DNA from: Silicimonas algicola
Lineage (GTDB): Bacteria > Pseudomonadota > Alphaproteobacteria > Rhodobacterales > Rhodobacteraceae
Direction: 5' to 3'
DNA: 64,000 bases
Assembly (NCBI RefSeq): GCF_003148765.1
Contig: NZ_QGGV01000004.1
Coordinates: forward strand, 292,741-356,740
Below the pieces are notes generated by a model. That model did no database searches and was not told where the DNA came from. It saw nothing but the letters and a program-made list of their open reading frames with translations. Shown piece after piece: positions 45,618 through 54,663 of this stretch. How positions within the stretch are numbered: position 1 is the stretch's first letter; each line of letters opens with the position of its first letter. A program made the position numbers and the translations under genes.

Positions 45618-47294
45618 TCAAGTGAGGAGCCTTCGGGCGATGACCTGCGCCTGGATCTCGGCGGCACCTTCGAAGATGTTCAGGATGCGGGCGTCGCAGA
45701 GGATGCGGCTGATCGCATACTCCAGCGCGAAGCCGTTGCCGCCGTGGATCTGGAGCGCGTTGTCGGCGGCGGCCCAGGCGACGCGGGCTCCGAGGAGCTT
45801 GGCCATGCCGGCCTCGAGGTCGCAGCGGTGGCCGTGGTCCTTCTGCCATGCGGAGTGGTAGGTGAGCTGTCGCGCCACCATGATCTCGACCGCCATCATG
45901 GCGAGCTTGGAGGCGACGCGGGGAAACTCGATCAGCGGTTTGCCGAACTGCTTGCGGTCCTCGGCATAGCGGAGGCCTGCGTCGAGCGCGGACTGGGCGA
46001 CGCCGATGGCGCGGGCGGCGGTCTGGATGCGGGCGCTTTCGAAGGTCTGCATGAGCTGCTTGAAGCCCTGCCCCTCCTCGCCGCCGAGAAGGTTCTCGCC
46101 CTTCACGCGGAAGCCGTCGAAGTTGACGGTGTATTCCTTCATGCCGCGGTAGCCCAGGACCTGGATCTCGCCGCCAGAGAGGCCCTCGTCGACGAAGGGC
46201 GTCTCGTCGGTGCCGGGCGTCTTCTCGGCGAGGAACATGGACAGGCCGCGGTAGTCGTCGGTACCGTCGACGCTGCGCGCGAGGACGGTCATCACGTGGG
46301 TGCGCGCGGCGTGGGTGATCCAGGTCTTGTTGCCGGTGATCGTCCAGTCATCGCCGTCACGTTTCGCACGTGTGCGGAGCGCGCCGAGGTCTGAGCCGGT
46401 GTTGGGCTCGGTGAAGACCGCCGTGGGGAGGATCTCGCCCGAAGCGAGGCCCGGGAGCCACTTCGCCTTCTGTTCGTCGGTGCCGCCGCAGAGGATCAGC
46501 TCGGCCGCGATCTCGGACCTTGTGCCGAGGGAGCCGACGCCGATGTAGCCGCGCGAGAGTTCCTCGGAGACGACGACCATCGAAGCCTTGGACAGGCCGA
46601 GGCCGCCGTGTTCCTCGGGGATGGTCAGGCCGAAGACGCCCAAGTCGGCGAGTTCCGAGATGACCTCCATCGGGATCAGCTCGTCCTTCAGGTGCCATTC
46701 GTGGGCGTGGGGTTCGACGCGGTCCTTCGAGAAGCGGCGGAACTGCTCGCGGATCATCTCGAGTTCGTCGTCGAGGCCGGTGGCGCCGACGGTGATGTCT
46801 GCGTTCCGCTCGCGCATCAGGCGGACGAGGCTGAGGCGGGCGTCCTGCGTGTTGCCCTCGGCGATGAGCGTCCGGACGGCGGGCGTGTCGAGGAGTGCCA
46901 CGTCCTCGGACGAGAGGCCGAGGTCCGCGACGCGCACGATCTCTCCCTGGCTCATCGGGATGCCGCCCCTGATCTGGGCGAGGTATTCTCCGAACGCGAT
47001 GCCGAGGATCGTGCGTTCGACTTCGCCGAACTTGCCGTCCTTCTCGATCCGTTCGGCCCAGGCCCGCATCTGGCGCAGCGCCTCGACATAGGTGGCGAGC
47101 CAGGCGAGGCCGTGGGCGGCAGTTTGATCGGCGTCGAGACGGGCCGGATCGACACGCCCGCCGGTCGTGACGCGATCGCGCACGACCTCTACGGCGCGGG
47201 CGAGCAGGGCGTCGGCCGCGTCGGTCGCGGAGGCCGCGAGGTCGAGAAGGTCGGTCATCGCGGGGGTCATTCCCGAAGCTCCGTCACGCGGCAT
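45618..47294 (-). CDS. mcd: Acyl-CoA dehydrogenase, probably (2S)-methylsuccinyl-CoA dehydrogenase
   Basis: A flavoprotein of 558 residues, about 170 longer than standard acyl-CoA dehydrogenases because of an N-terminal helical extension. This length and its position beside pckA match Mcd of the ethylmalonyl-CoA pathway, which oxidises methylsuccinyl-CoA to mesaconyl-CoA. FAD-site motifs include AVFTEPNTGSDLGALRTRAK and TWITHAARTHVM. The catalytic region has ALQIHGGNGFALEYAISRIL and NIFEGAAEIQAQV. Electrons would go to EtfAB. Start ATG 47294 is preferred. The specific substrate is inferred from length and context. Confidence 0.78.
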   Translation of the reverse strand: MPRDGASGMTPAMTDLLDLAASATDAADALLARAVEVVRDRVTTGGRVDPARLDADQTAAHGLAWLATYVEALRQMRAWAERIEKDGKFGEVERTILGIAFGEYLAQIRGGIPMSQGEIVRVADLGLSSEDVALLDTPAVRTLIAEGNTQDARLSLVRLMRERNADITVGATGLDDELEMIREQFRRFSKDRVEPHAHEWHLKDELIPMEVISELADLGVFGLTIPEEHGGLGLSKASMVVVSEELSRGYIGVGSLGTRSEIAAELILCGGTDEQKAKWLPGLASGEILPTAVFTEPNTGSDLGALRTRAKRDGDDWTITGNKTWITHAARTHVMTVLARSVDGTDDYRGLSMFLAEKTPGTDETPFVDEGLSGGEIQVLGYRGMKEYTVNFDGFRVKGENLLGGEEGQGFKQLMQTFESARIQTAARAIGVAQSALDAGLRYAEDRKQFGKPLIEFPRVASKLAMMAVEIMVARQLTYHSAWQKDHGHRCDLEAGMAKLLGARVAWAAADNALQIHGGNGFALEYAISRILCDARILNIFEGAAEIQAQVIARRLLT

Positions 47295-47442
47295 GGTCGG
47301 TCCTCATTCTGCACGTGCGAAGACCTAGTGTGAATGCACATGCAGCGCAAGAAGATTTCAAAAGAAGGTCGTAGCGCGCATTAATATGTCCCTATCGATT
47401 TGCCTTTCGGCGCGAGGCTGCCTCGCCTAGGACTGCGGGACG

Positions 47443-48210
47443 ATGGACATTTTTGCGCATCTCGACGCCTTTTCGCTGACGCTCGCCGTGGGCTTCGCGC
47501 TTCTGGCGGGGCTAATCAAGGGCATGACGGGTTTCGCGATGCCGTTGATCCTCGTGTCGAGCCTCGCCTCGTTTCTGTCGCCTGAGCTGGCGCTCGCAGG
47601 GCTGATCCTTCCGACGCTTGTCACGAACCTCTGGCAGGCGTTCCGGCAAGGGATCGGGGCGGCCTTGACGTCGGCGCGGGCGCACTGGCGCTTCCTCGCT
47701 ATCGCGCTGATATCAATCGCGGTCAGTTCGCAACTGGTGACGCAGGTGTCGACGAGCCTGATGTTCACCATCCTCGGGCTGACGATCACGGGCTTCACGC
47801 TGATGATGCTGGCGGGATGGAAGCCCAGGGTCAGTCCTCAGAACCGGCGCGCGACCGAGGTCGGCGTGGGCTTCGTCGCGGGCACGCTTGGCGGGTTCTC
47901 GGGGACATGGGGACCGCCGACGGTCATGTATCTGACCGCTCTCGACACGCCGAAGACCGAGCATGTGCGGGTACAGGGCATCGTTTATGCCTCTGGCGCG
48001 GTGGTACTGACGCTTGCTCACCTGAAGTCGGGAGTGCTGGCTGGCGATGGTGCGACGCTGTCGTTCCTTCTGCTGGCGCCGGCGCTGATCGGAATGACGC
48101 TTGGGGTCAAGATTCAGGACAAGCTGGACCAGCAGAAGTTCCGGACGGTCGTGCTGGTTGTGCTGGCGTTCGCGGGGCTGAACCTGATCCGGCGCGGAGT
48201 GCTGGGGTAG
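47443..48210 (+). CDS. TauE/SafE-family transporter
   Basis: A membrane protein of 255 residues with about eight hydrophobic helices in two related halves. Family marks include AGLIKGMTGFAMPLIL near the N-terminus and VGFVAGTLGGFSGTWGPPTV in the second half. TauE/SafE proteins are proposed to export sulfite, sulfoacetate or other small organic anions. The substrate cannot be inferred here. It is divergent from the mcd-like gene and convergent with pckA. Confidence 0.85.
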   Translation: MDIFAHLDAFSLTLAVGFALLAGLIKGMTGFAMPLILVSSLASFLSPELALAGLILPTLVTNLWQAFRQGIGAALTSARAHWRFLAIALISIAVSSQLVTQVSTSLMFTILGLTITGFTLMMLAGWKPRVSPQNRRATEVGVGFVAGTLGGFSGTWGPPTVMYLTALDTPKTEHVRVQGIVYASGAVVLTLAHLKSGVLAGDGATLSFLLLAPALIGMTLGVKIQDKLDQQKFRTVVLVVLAFAGLNLIRRGVLG

Positions 48211-48254
48211 GAGCGGGCGCGTCGCAGGTGTTTCACCGCGACGCGCTTTGACTT

Positions 48255-49859
48255 TCAGCCGATGGCGACGGCGCGGACGTCGTCGTCGATGTTCTCTTCG
48301 TACTGCGTGAAGTTCTCGGCGAACATCTCGACCAGCTTCTTCGCTTGGCGGTCGTAGGCGGATGCGTCATCCCAGGTCCGGCGCGGGTCGAGCAGGATGT
48401 CGGGCACCGCCGTCGAGGCGACGTTGACCGGAACCTCGAACCCGAAGTTTGGATCCTTGCGGAACTTGACGTTGGCGAGCGAGCCGTTCAGCGCGGCGGA
48501 CAGCAGCGCGCGGGTGGCCTTGATCGGCATCCGGCTGCCAGTGCCGAAGGCGCCGCCGGTCCAGCCGGTGTTGACGAGCCAGCAGGTGGCGCCGTGCTTG
48601 GCGATCTTTTCGCGCAGAAGTTTGCCGTAGACCTCGGGGCGGCGCGGCATGAAGGGCGCGCCGAAGCAGGTCGAGAAGACGGGCTGCGGCTCGGTGATGC
48701 CGCGCTCGGTGCCGGCCATCTTGGAGGTGAAGCCGGACAGGAAGTGGTACATCGCCTGCGCGGGGGTAAGGCGGGCGATCGGAGGCAGCACCCCGAAGGC
48801 GTCGCAGGTAAGCATGATGACGTTCTTCGGATGCCCGGCGAGGCCGGTCTTCGAGGCGTTCGAGATGTAGTCGAGCGGATAGGCGCAGCGCATGTTGGCG
48901 GTCAGGCTGTCGTCCTCGAAGTCGAGAGCCAGGGTCTCCTCGTCGAAGACCATGTTCTCGATCACCGTGCCGAACATCGAGCAGGTGGCATAGATCTCGG
49001 GCTCGGCCTCGGGCGACAGGCTGATGGTCTTGGCATAGCACCCTCCCTCGAAGTTGAAGGCGCCGCGGTCGGACCAGCCGTGCTCGTCGTCACCGATGAG
49101 GATGCGGTCGGGATCGGCCGAGAGGGTGGTCTTGCCGGTGCCGGACAGGCCGAAGAAGATCGCGCTGTCGACCGGATTGCCCTTGGCGTGGTTCGCCGAG
49201 CAGTGCATCGGCATGACGCCTTTCTCGGGCAGAAGATAGTTGAGGAGCGAGAAGATCGATTTCTTGTTCTCGCCCGCGTACTCCGTGTTGCCGACGAGGA
49301 TCAGCTTGCGGTCGAAGTTCATCGCGATGACGGTGTCGGACCTGCAGCCGTGGCGCGCGGGATCGGCCTTGAAGGTCGGGCAGTTGATGACGGTGAATTC
49401 GGGCTCGAAGGTGTCGAGCTCGTCGCGTTCGGGGCGACGGAACATGTGGCGGATGAAGAGCGAATGCCAGGCGAGCTCGGTCACGAGGCGGACGTCGAGG
49501 CGGTAGTTCGCATCGGCTCCGGCGTACATGTCCTGCACGAAGTAGTCGCGGCCCTTCATGTGCGCGATCATGTCGTCGTAGAGGCGGTCGAAGGCCTCGG
49601 GCTCCATCGGCGCGTTGTTGTCCCACCAGATGTGGTCCTCGACGGACGGCGTGCGGACGATGTGCTTGTCCTTGGGCGAGCGGCCGGTGAACTTGCCGGT
49701 GGTGACGAGAAGCGCCCCGCCTTTGCCCAGTGTGCCCTCGCCGTGGAGGATGGCCTGCTCGACGAGGGCCGGTTCGAGGAGGTTGTAATGCACCTCGCCC
49801 AATCCCGTGATGCCCTGTTGCTCGAGTGTTCGCTCCGGATTGACGCGCCCTTTAGTCAT
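48255..49859 (-). CDS. pckA: Phosphoenolpyruvate carboxykinase (ATP)
   Basis: An enzyme of 534 residues that converts oxaloacetate and ATP to phosphoenolpyruvate, CO2 and ADP, the entry to gluconeogenesis. The P-loop [18 protein letters not shown] is clear. The metal-site region is [20 protein letters not shown], and [17 protein letters not shown] precedes the C-terminus. Length and motifs match the ATP-dependent family. It is divergent from chvI, with a 359-nt gap. Two LacI-type operator-like words lie 112-154 bp upstream of its start. Confidence 0.96.
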   Translation of the reverse strand: MTKGRVNPERTLEQQGITGLGEVHYNLLEPALVEQAILHGEGTLGKGGALLVTTGKFTGRSPKDKHIVRTPSVEDHIWWDNNAPMEPEAFDRLYDDMIAHMKGRDYFVQDMYAGADANYRLDVRLVTELAWHSLFIRHMFRRPERDELDTFEPEFTVINCPTFKADPARHGCRSDTVIAMNFDRKLILVGNTEYAGENKKSIFSLLNYLLPEKGVMPMHCSANHAKGNPVDSAIFFGLSGTGKTTLSADPDRILIGDDEHGWSDRGAFNFEGGCYAKTISLSPEAEPEIYATCSMFGTVIENMVFDEETLALDFEDDSLTANMRCAYPLDYISNASKTGLAGHPKNVIMLTCDAFGVLPPIARLTPAQAMYHFLSGFTSKMAGTERGITEPQPVFSTCFGAPFMPRRPEVYGKLLREKIAKHGATCWLVNTGWTGGAFGTGSRMPIKATRALLSAALNGSLANVKFRKDPNFGFEVPVNVASTAVPDILLDPRRTWDDASAYDRQAKKLVEMFAENFTQYEENIDDDVRAVAIG

Positions 49860-49970
49860 CGGTTCCTCCCGCTTCTCGCCAGTGGGGATCCGGGGAGTCG
49901 GGGGACGCCTCCGGGTCTCTCAGGCGATATAGACCCATCCACTAGGATGTGAACAGCGAGCAATCGGGCA

Positions 49971-50013
49971 GTTAGCGCCAACAAAATCAACGATTTCGCC
50001 GGTTAGCGCCACC
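49971..50013. promoter_or_regulatory. Two LacI-type operator-like sites upstream of pckA
   Basis: GTTAGCGCCAAC (49971-49982) matches the palindrome GTTAGCGCTAAC at 11 of 12 positions. GTTAGCGCCACC (50002-50013) matches at 10 of 12. The spacing is 31 bp, about three helical turns. This suits a dimer of dimers or two sites on one helix face. Confidence 0.5.
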
Positions 50014-50122
50014 ATGTGTCCGGTGTCGGCAGGTCGTCGCCACAACTGAGACAAATTAGCCAGACAGAAAGGAAAATACCGTTGAGTGTGTGTGGCGAAT
50101 GGCGATGATTCGCACATTATTG

Positions 50123-50151
50123 TTGAATTACCCTAGGCCAGACATGATTAT
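50123..50151 (+). promoter_or_regulatory. Putative chvI promoter
   Basis: TTGAAT (50123-50128) and GATTAT (50146-50151) are 17 bp apart, 5/6 and 4/6 matches to the sigma70 boxes. A transcript would start about 60 nt before chvI. A consensus TATAAT at 50170 could be a second start, but its -35 is poor. Confidence 0.35.
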
Positions 50152-50218
50152 GCCTGAAAAATGACACCGTATAATGCGCCAACAATAAGGCGTACATGAG
50201 CAGTAAAGGGAACAACGC

Positions 50219-50923
50219 ATGTCCAGGATCGCGCTGGTCGACGACGATCGGAATATTCTGACGTCGGTCTCCATGACCCTCGAGGCAGAGGGCTTTGAAG
50301 TCGAGACGTACAACGACGGTCAGGCCGCCCTCGACGCCTTCAACAAGAAGCTGCCGGACATGGCCGTGTTCGACATCAAGATGCCCCGCATGGACGGGAT
50401 GGACCTGCTTCAGCGCGTCCGTCAGAAGACGTCGATGCCGGTCATCTTCCTGACTTCGAAGGACGACGAGATCGACGAGGTTCTGGGCCTTCGGATGGGG
50501 GCCGACGACTATGTCAAGAAGCCCTTCTCGCAGCGCCTGCTGGTCGAACGCATCCGCGCGCTTCTGCGTCGGCAAGAGGTCATCGCCGGCGACGGCGAAG
50601 GCGGCGAGATCGACCAGGCACAGGTCATGGTCCGGGGCGAGCTTCGCATGGACCCGCTGCGTCACTCGGTGACCTGGAAGAGCCGGGACGTCTCGCTGAC
50701 GGTGACCGAGTTCCTGCTTCTGCAGGCGCTCGCGCAGCGTCCGGGGTTCGTCAAGAGCCGCGATCAGCTTATGGACGTCGCCTACGACGACCAGGTCTAT
50801 GTCGACGACCGCACCATCGACAGCCACATCAAGCGGCTGCGCAAGAAGATGCGGATGGTCGACGATGACTTCTCGGCGATCGAGACGCTCTACGGCATCG
50901 GGTATCGCTACAACGAAGAATAG
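50219..50923 (+). CDS. chvI: Response regulator ChvI
   Basis: An OmpR-family regulator of 234 residues. The receiver begins [20 protein letters not shown]; phospho-acceptor Asp52 is in [13 protein letters not shown]. The C-terminal winged helix has [20 protein letters not shown] and [17 protein letters not shown]. It pairs with the adjacent sensor ChvG; this system controls envelope, acid and metabolic responses in alphaproteobacteria. The next gene starts on the base after its stop. The order pckA | chvI-chvG-hprK-rapZ is conserved in the group. Confidence 0.95.
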   Translation: MSRIALVDDDRNILTSVSMTLEAEGFEVETYNDGQAALDAFNKKLPDMAVFDIKMPRMDGMDLLQRVRQKTSMPVIFLTSKDDEIDEVLGLRMGADDYVKKPFSQRLLVERIRALLRRQEVIAGDGEGGEIDQAQVMVRGELRMDPLRHSVTWKSRDVSLTVTEFLLLQALAQRPGFVKSRDQLMDVAYDDQVYVDDRTIDSHIKRLRKKMRMVDDDFSAIETLYGIGYRYNEE

Positions 50924-52645
50924 ATGACCGCCGCGGGGGTCAACATGCAGGGTGCCAAACCGGCAGGCCACGGCGACGTGGTCCTGGGAGAAGACTGGAT
51001 TGGTGCCGACGCGGCCGCCGAGAGTGTGGCGCGTGCCAAGAGGGACCGGCGTGGCGTCATCGCCATGAACCGGTCGCCCCTGGCGCGGAAGATCATCACG
51101 TTCAATCTTCTGGCCATCCTCGTCCTTGTCGCGGGCGTGCTGTTCCTGAACCCGTTTCGCGACAGCCTCGTCTATCAGCGCGAGAACGCCATCGTGGCCG
51201 AGGCCGAGCTGATCGCGGGCTTCCTGCGAAGCGGCAGCGCCGACGACATGGTGATCGGGCTCGAGACCGGGGCGGGGGGAACGATCGACGATCGGCTGGA
51301 GGCGCTGCCCTTGCCGCACATGGCGTCGGTCTTCGTCTTCGATGCCTCGGGCGCGGTCATCGCTTCTGCCGAGGCGCGGCCGTCGCCGTCGAACAACCTC
51401 ATGCGTCCGGCCGAGCGGTCGACCATGATCACCGATTTCCTCGACACCTTGTGGGGTGGCGTGGCCTGGGTCTTTGGCAAGAGCGGCGAGAGGGTGGAGG
51501 TCGCCACGCACGACGCGACGCTTGTGAAAAGCCTGGTCGCGGAGTCGTTTCTGAACGGCACCCAGGTCCGCAGCTCGACCGACCTTCAGGGAAACACGAT
51601 CTTCGCGGTCGCGACGCCTATCGTCCAGGGCGACAGCGCCATCGGGGCCGTCGCCATGGCAAGTGCCGCGGGAGAAATCGACGGTCTGGTTCGGGCCGAG
51701 CGCGAGCAGATCCTCCAGATGTTCGTCATCGCGATCCTCGTTTCCGTGGGACTGAGCCTGGTGCTGGCGTCCACCATCGCCAATCCCCTGTCCGACCTCG
51801 CAGCGGCCGCCGAGATCGGGCGCGAGAAGAACGCGCGCAAGTTTGCCCCGGCAAGGGTGCGCATTCCCGACCTGACCGCGCGGCCCGACGAAATCGGCCG
51901 GCTGTCCGGCGCCCTGCGCGGCATGGTGACGGCTCTGTACGACCGGATCGACGCGAACGAACAGTTCGCGGCCGACGTAGCGCACGAGATCAAGAACCCG
52001 CTTGCGTCGCTGCGCTCCGCGGTCGCCTCCCTGCGGTTCGCCAAGCGCGACGACCACAAGACCAAACTCCTCGACGTGATCGAGCATGACACGCGGCGGC
52101 TGGACCGGCTGGTCAGCGACATCTCGAACGCCTCGCGCCTGGACAGCGAACTTGTGAAGGAGGAGGAGGCCCCCTTCGACCTCCTCAAGATGATCGGCAA
52201 CCTGGCCGACTACCTTGGTAACGAGGCGCGCGAGAAGGGCGTCGACTTCATCGCCGACCTGCCCAAGGACCCCATCGTGATCGAAGGTCTGGAAAGCCGG
52301 CTGGCGCAGGTCTTCGTGAACCTCATCACCAACGCGATCAGCTTCTGCGAGGACGGCGACGCGATCCGGGTCTGGGTCCGAAAGCGCGAGAACCGCGTAC
52401 TGGTGGTCGTCGAAGACACCGGCCCCGGCATTCCGGAACAGGCGCTGACCAAGATCTTCAACCGCTTCTATACCGAACGCCCGGTCAGCCACTTCGGCAA
52501 CAACTCGGGCCTCGGTCTTGCCATCTCGAAGCAGATCGTCGAGGCGCACGGCGGCGTCATCTGGGCTGAGAACATTCGTCCGACCGACGCCGACGTCACC
52601 TCCGAACCCCTGGGCGCACGCTTCGTCGTCGGCCTTCCGGTCTGA
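50924..52645 (+). CDS. chvG: Sensor histidine kinase ChvG
   Basis: A kinase of 573 residues. After a poorly conserved N-terminal 47 residues come TM1 (about 57-75, IITFNLLAILVLVAGVLFL), a periplasmic domain of about 190 residues, TM2 (FVIAILVSVGLSLVLASTIA), and HAMP. The H-box is FAADVAHEIKNPLASLRSAV; the ATP-binding part has NLITNAISFCEDG, DTGPGIPEQAL and NNSGLGLAISKQI. An internal Met at about codon 48 (MNRSPLARK) could be an alternative start. It phosphorylates ChvI. Confidence 0.93.
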   Translation: MTAAGVNMQGAKPAGHGDVVLGEDWIGADAAAESVARAKRDRRGVIAMNRSPLARKIITFNLLAILVLVAGVLFLNPFRDSLVYQRENAIVAEAELIAGFLRSGSADDMVIGLETGAGGTIDDRLEALPLPHMASVFVFDASGAVIASAEARPSPSNNLMRPAERSTMITDFLDTLWGGVAWVFGKSGERVEVATHDATLVKSLVAESFLNGTQVRSSTDLQGNTIFAVATPIVQGDSAIGAVAMASAAGEIDGLVRAEREQILQMFVIAILVSVGLSLVLASTIANPLSDLAAAAEIGREKNARKFAPARVRIPDLTARPDEIGRLSGALRGMVTALYDRIDANEQFAADVAHEIKNPLASLRSAVASLRFAKRDDHKTKLLDVIEHDTRRLDRLVSDISNASRLDSELVKEEEAPFDLLKMIGNLADYLGNEAREKGVDFIADLPKDPIVIEGLESRLAQVFVNLITNAISFCEDGDAIRVWVRKRENRVLVVVEDTGPGIPEQALTKIFNRFYTERPVSHFGNNSGLGLAISKQIVEAHGGVIWAENIRPTDADVTSEPLGARFVVGLPV

Positions 52646-52654
52646 GCGCCGACG

Positions 52655-53089
52655 ATGTCCGCGCCGTCCGGCCCGGTCATCCTGCACGCCACGGCGGTCG
52701 CCTTCGGTACGGCCGGACTTCTGATCCGGGGCATGGCGGGATCGGGCAAGTCGACGCTGGCGCTTCAGCTCCTGGGTCTCGGCGCGACCCTCGTCGCGGA
52801 TGACCGCGTCATCGCAACGCCGACCGAGGGCAGTCTGACGCTTGCCTCGCCCGATGCGACGACAGGCATGATCGAAGCGCGGGGTCTGGGCCTTCTGCGC
52901 GTGCCCACGTGCCGAGCGGTGGCGCGAGCGGTCGTCGATCTCGACACCGTCGAGGAGGAGCGCCTGCCTCCGCTGCACGAGACCGTGATTGCCGGTGTCC
53001 GCTTGCCGCTGATCCACATGGTTGAGAGTGCGGCATTCCCCTCTATGTTGCGACTGTTGCTTCTTGGCGGACTCGTCCATGACAGTTGA
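52655..53089 (+). CDS. hprK: HPr kinase/phosphorylase, short alphaproteobacterial form
   Basis: A protein of 144 residues, much shorter than the about 310-residue Gram-positive enzyme because only the C-terminal kinase domain is present. Walker A is RGMAGSGKSTLALQLL at about 25-40. VADDRVIATP carries the catalytic Asp region, and EARGLGLLRVP is the HprK family signature. It would phosphorylate Ser47 of HPr encoded downstream. It overlaps rapZ by 11 nt. Confidence 0.92.
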   Translation: MSAPSGPVILHATAVAFGTAGLLIRGMAGSGKSTLALQLLGLGATLVADDRVIATPTEGSLTLASPDATTGMIEARGLGLLRVPTCRAVARAVVDLDTVEEERLPPLHETVIAGVRLPLIHMVESAAFPSMLRLLLLGGLVHDS

Positions 53090-53993
53090 ACGTCCCTCTG
53101 GGATTCCCGCGCGCGTCGTGCTGCTGACCGGCGCCTCCGGCGCGGGGCGTACCACCACGGCCCATGTGCTCGAGGACCTCGGCTTCGAGACCATCGACAA
53201 CCTGCCGATCTCGCTTCTCGACCGTGTGCTAGGCGGGTCCGCCGCCATGCCGCCCCTCGCCGTCGCGATCGACGTGCGAAACCGAGACTTCTCGGTCGAT
53301 GGCGTCGTGGCGGTGCTGGACCGGATCACCGCGTCAGAGTCCGCTCAGGCCGAGGTGCTGTACCTCGACTGCCGGGCCGATGTGCTGCTCAGGAGGTATT
53401 CCGAGACGCGTCGACGGCATCCGATGGCGCCGTCCGAGACGCCTGAGATCGGCATCGAGCGCGAACTGGAGCTCTTGGCGCCGATCCGTGCGCGCGCAGA
53501 CCACCTGATCGACACCTCGGACATGTCGCCGCACGATCTGCGCGCCGAGGTGGAACGCCGCTTCGGGCCGGGCGTCGAGGGCATGATGGCGATCTCGGTC
53601 GAGAGCTTCAGCTACAAGCAGGGCCTGCCGCGCGGCATCGACATGATCTTCGACGTGCGTTTCCTTGCCAACCCGCACTGGGAACCGGCGCTGCGCGCAC
53701 TTGACGGTCGCGACCCGGAGGTCGCAGCCTTCGTCGAAGACGATCCGCGGTTCGGCGACTTCTTCCGTCGCGTGTCGGAACTGGTCATCAGCCTGCTCCC
53801 GGCCTTCAAGGACGAAGGCAAGACCTATCTGACCGTCGGTCTGGGGTGTACGGGCGGGCAACACAGGTCGGTTACCGTGGCCGAAAGACTTGCAAAGGCC
53901 CTTGCGGACAACGGGTGGCAGGTGTCAACTCGTCATCGGGAACTTGAGCGACGAGGATTGGAACCGTCGCCGTCTGTAGGGAAATCGGGTTGA
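53079..53993 (+). CDS. rapZ: RNase adapter protein RapZ
   Basis: A protein of 304 residues with an N-terminal P-loop domain and a C-terminal domain ([20 protein letters not shown]). In enterobacteria RapZ guides RNase E to a small RNA and senses glucosamine-6-phosphate; in this group the role is less known. The P-loop is GASGAGRTT, with Arg in place of the usual Lys. [15 protein letters not shown] is typical. The ATG at 53079 overlaps hprK, and its own stop overlaps the EIIA start by four bases. Confidence 0.93.
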   Translation: MTVERPSGIPARVVLLTGASGAGRTTTAHVLEDLGFETIDNLPISLLDRVLGGSAAMPPLAVAIDVRNRDFSVDGVVAVLDRITASESAQAEVLYLDCRADVLLRRYSETRRRHPMAPSETPEIGIERELELLAPIRARADHLIDTSDMSPHDLRAEVERRFGPGVEGMMAISVESFSYKQGLPRGIDMIFDVRFLANPHWEPALRALDGRDPEVAAFVEDDPRFGDFFRRVSELVISLLPAFKDEGKTYLTVGLGCTGGQHRSVTVAERLAKALADNGWQVSTRHRELERRGLEPSPSVGKSG

Positions 53994-54379
53994 TCGGTAT
54001 CGTGATCGTGGCTCACGGGGGTTTGGCCCAGGAATACTTGGCCGCGGTCGAGCATGTGGTCGGCAAGCAATCCGGCATGCGTGCGATCTCGATTGAGCCC
54101 GACCATGACAGGTCCGCCAAGCAGGCCGAGATCTGTGCAGCCGCCGACAGCGTCGACACCGGAAGCGGGGTCGTGGTGGTCACCGACATGTTCGGCGGCT
54201 CGCCGTCGAACCTGTCGCTGCTGGCGTGCAACCCGGCCGACCGCAAGATCCTCTACGGCGCGAACCTTCCCATGCTCATCAAGCTGGCGAAGACACGGCA
54301 CAAGCCGCTGTCGACGGCGGTGAACGCGGCGCTCGCAGCCGGTCGGAAGTACATCGACTGCTTCGAAGGCGAGGGGTGA
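53990..54379 (+). CDS. PTS EIIA component (mannose type)
   Basis: A protein of 129 residues of the EIIA-Man family. The phospho-acceptor His is in GIVIVAHGGLAQEYL at about position 9. VVVTDMFGGSPSNLSLL is the second family signature. No EIIB/EIIC permease lies nearby, so this is likely part of a regulatory PTS (HprK, HPr, EIIA) and not a sugar uptake route. It starts at a TTG overlapping the rapZ stop (TTGA). Confidence 0.9.
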   Translation: MIGIVIVAHGGLAQEYLAAVEHVVGKQSGMRAISIEPDHDRSAKQAEICAAADSVDTGSGVVVVTDMFGGSPSNLSLLACNPADRKILYGANLPMLIKLAKTRHKPLSTAVNAALAAGRKYIDCFEGEG

Positions 54380-54386
54380 GTCGGTC

Positions 54387-54659
54387 GTGGGCGTCTCTCG
54401 CACACTGACCATCGTCAACGAAAAGGGTCTGCACGCGCGCGCGTCGGCGAAGCTGGTGGAACTGGTCGAGGAATTCGACGCCTCGGCAGAGGTGTCGAAG
54501 GACGGTCTGTCCGCCTCGGGCGACAGCATCATGGGACTTCTGATGCTGGCGGCCTCGCGCGGGACGAAGATCGACGTGGAGACGACCGGCACTCAGGCCG
54601 AGGAACTGGCCGATGCCATAGAGGCTCTGGTCGCGGACTGCTTCGGCGAAGGTATGTGA
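54387..54659 (+). CDS. ptsH: Phosphocarrier protein HPr
   Basis: HPr, 90 residues. The EI-phosphorylated His16 is in GLHARASAKLVELV, and the HprK target Ser47 is in SASGDSIMGLLML. It carries phosphate from EI to EIIA. The GTG at 54387 gives the family start; it is 7 nt after the EIIA stop. Presence of both His and Ser sites fits the hprK gene upstream. EI is not in the window. Confidence 0.94.
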   Translation: MGVSRTLTIVNEKGLHARASAKLVELVEEFDASAEVSKDGLSASGDSIMGLLMLAASRGTKIDVETTGTQAEELADAIEALVADCFGEGM

Positions 54660-54663
54660 GACT

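Larger units (their letters stand above)
49860..50218. other. Long regulatory gap between pckA and chvI
   Basis: The 359-nt divergent region is AT-richer than the surrounding genes. It holds two copies of GTTAGCGCCA on the pckA side and promoter-like boxes on the chvI side: TTGAAT-N17-GATTAT at 50123-50151, and a perfect TATAAT at 50170-50175 with no good -35. No RNA gene or coding region is seen. Confidence 0.6.

Noticed and set aside
50117..53329. A 1070-codon open frame on the minus strand
   Set aside because: It lies antisense to chvI, chvG, hprK and rapZ, which have clear family motifs. The translation is Arg/Asp/His-rich with no domain. Long antisense frames are expected in high-GC genes with GC-rich third positions.
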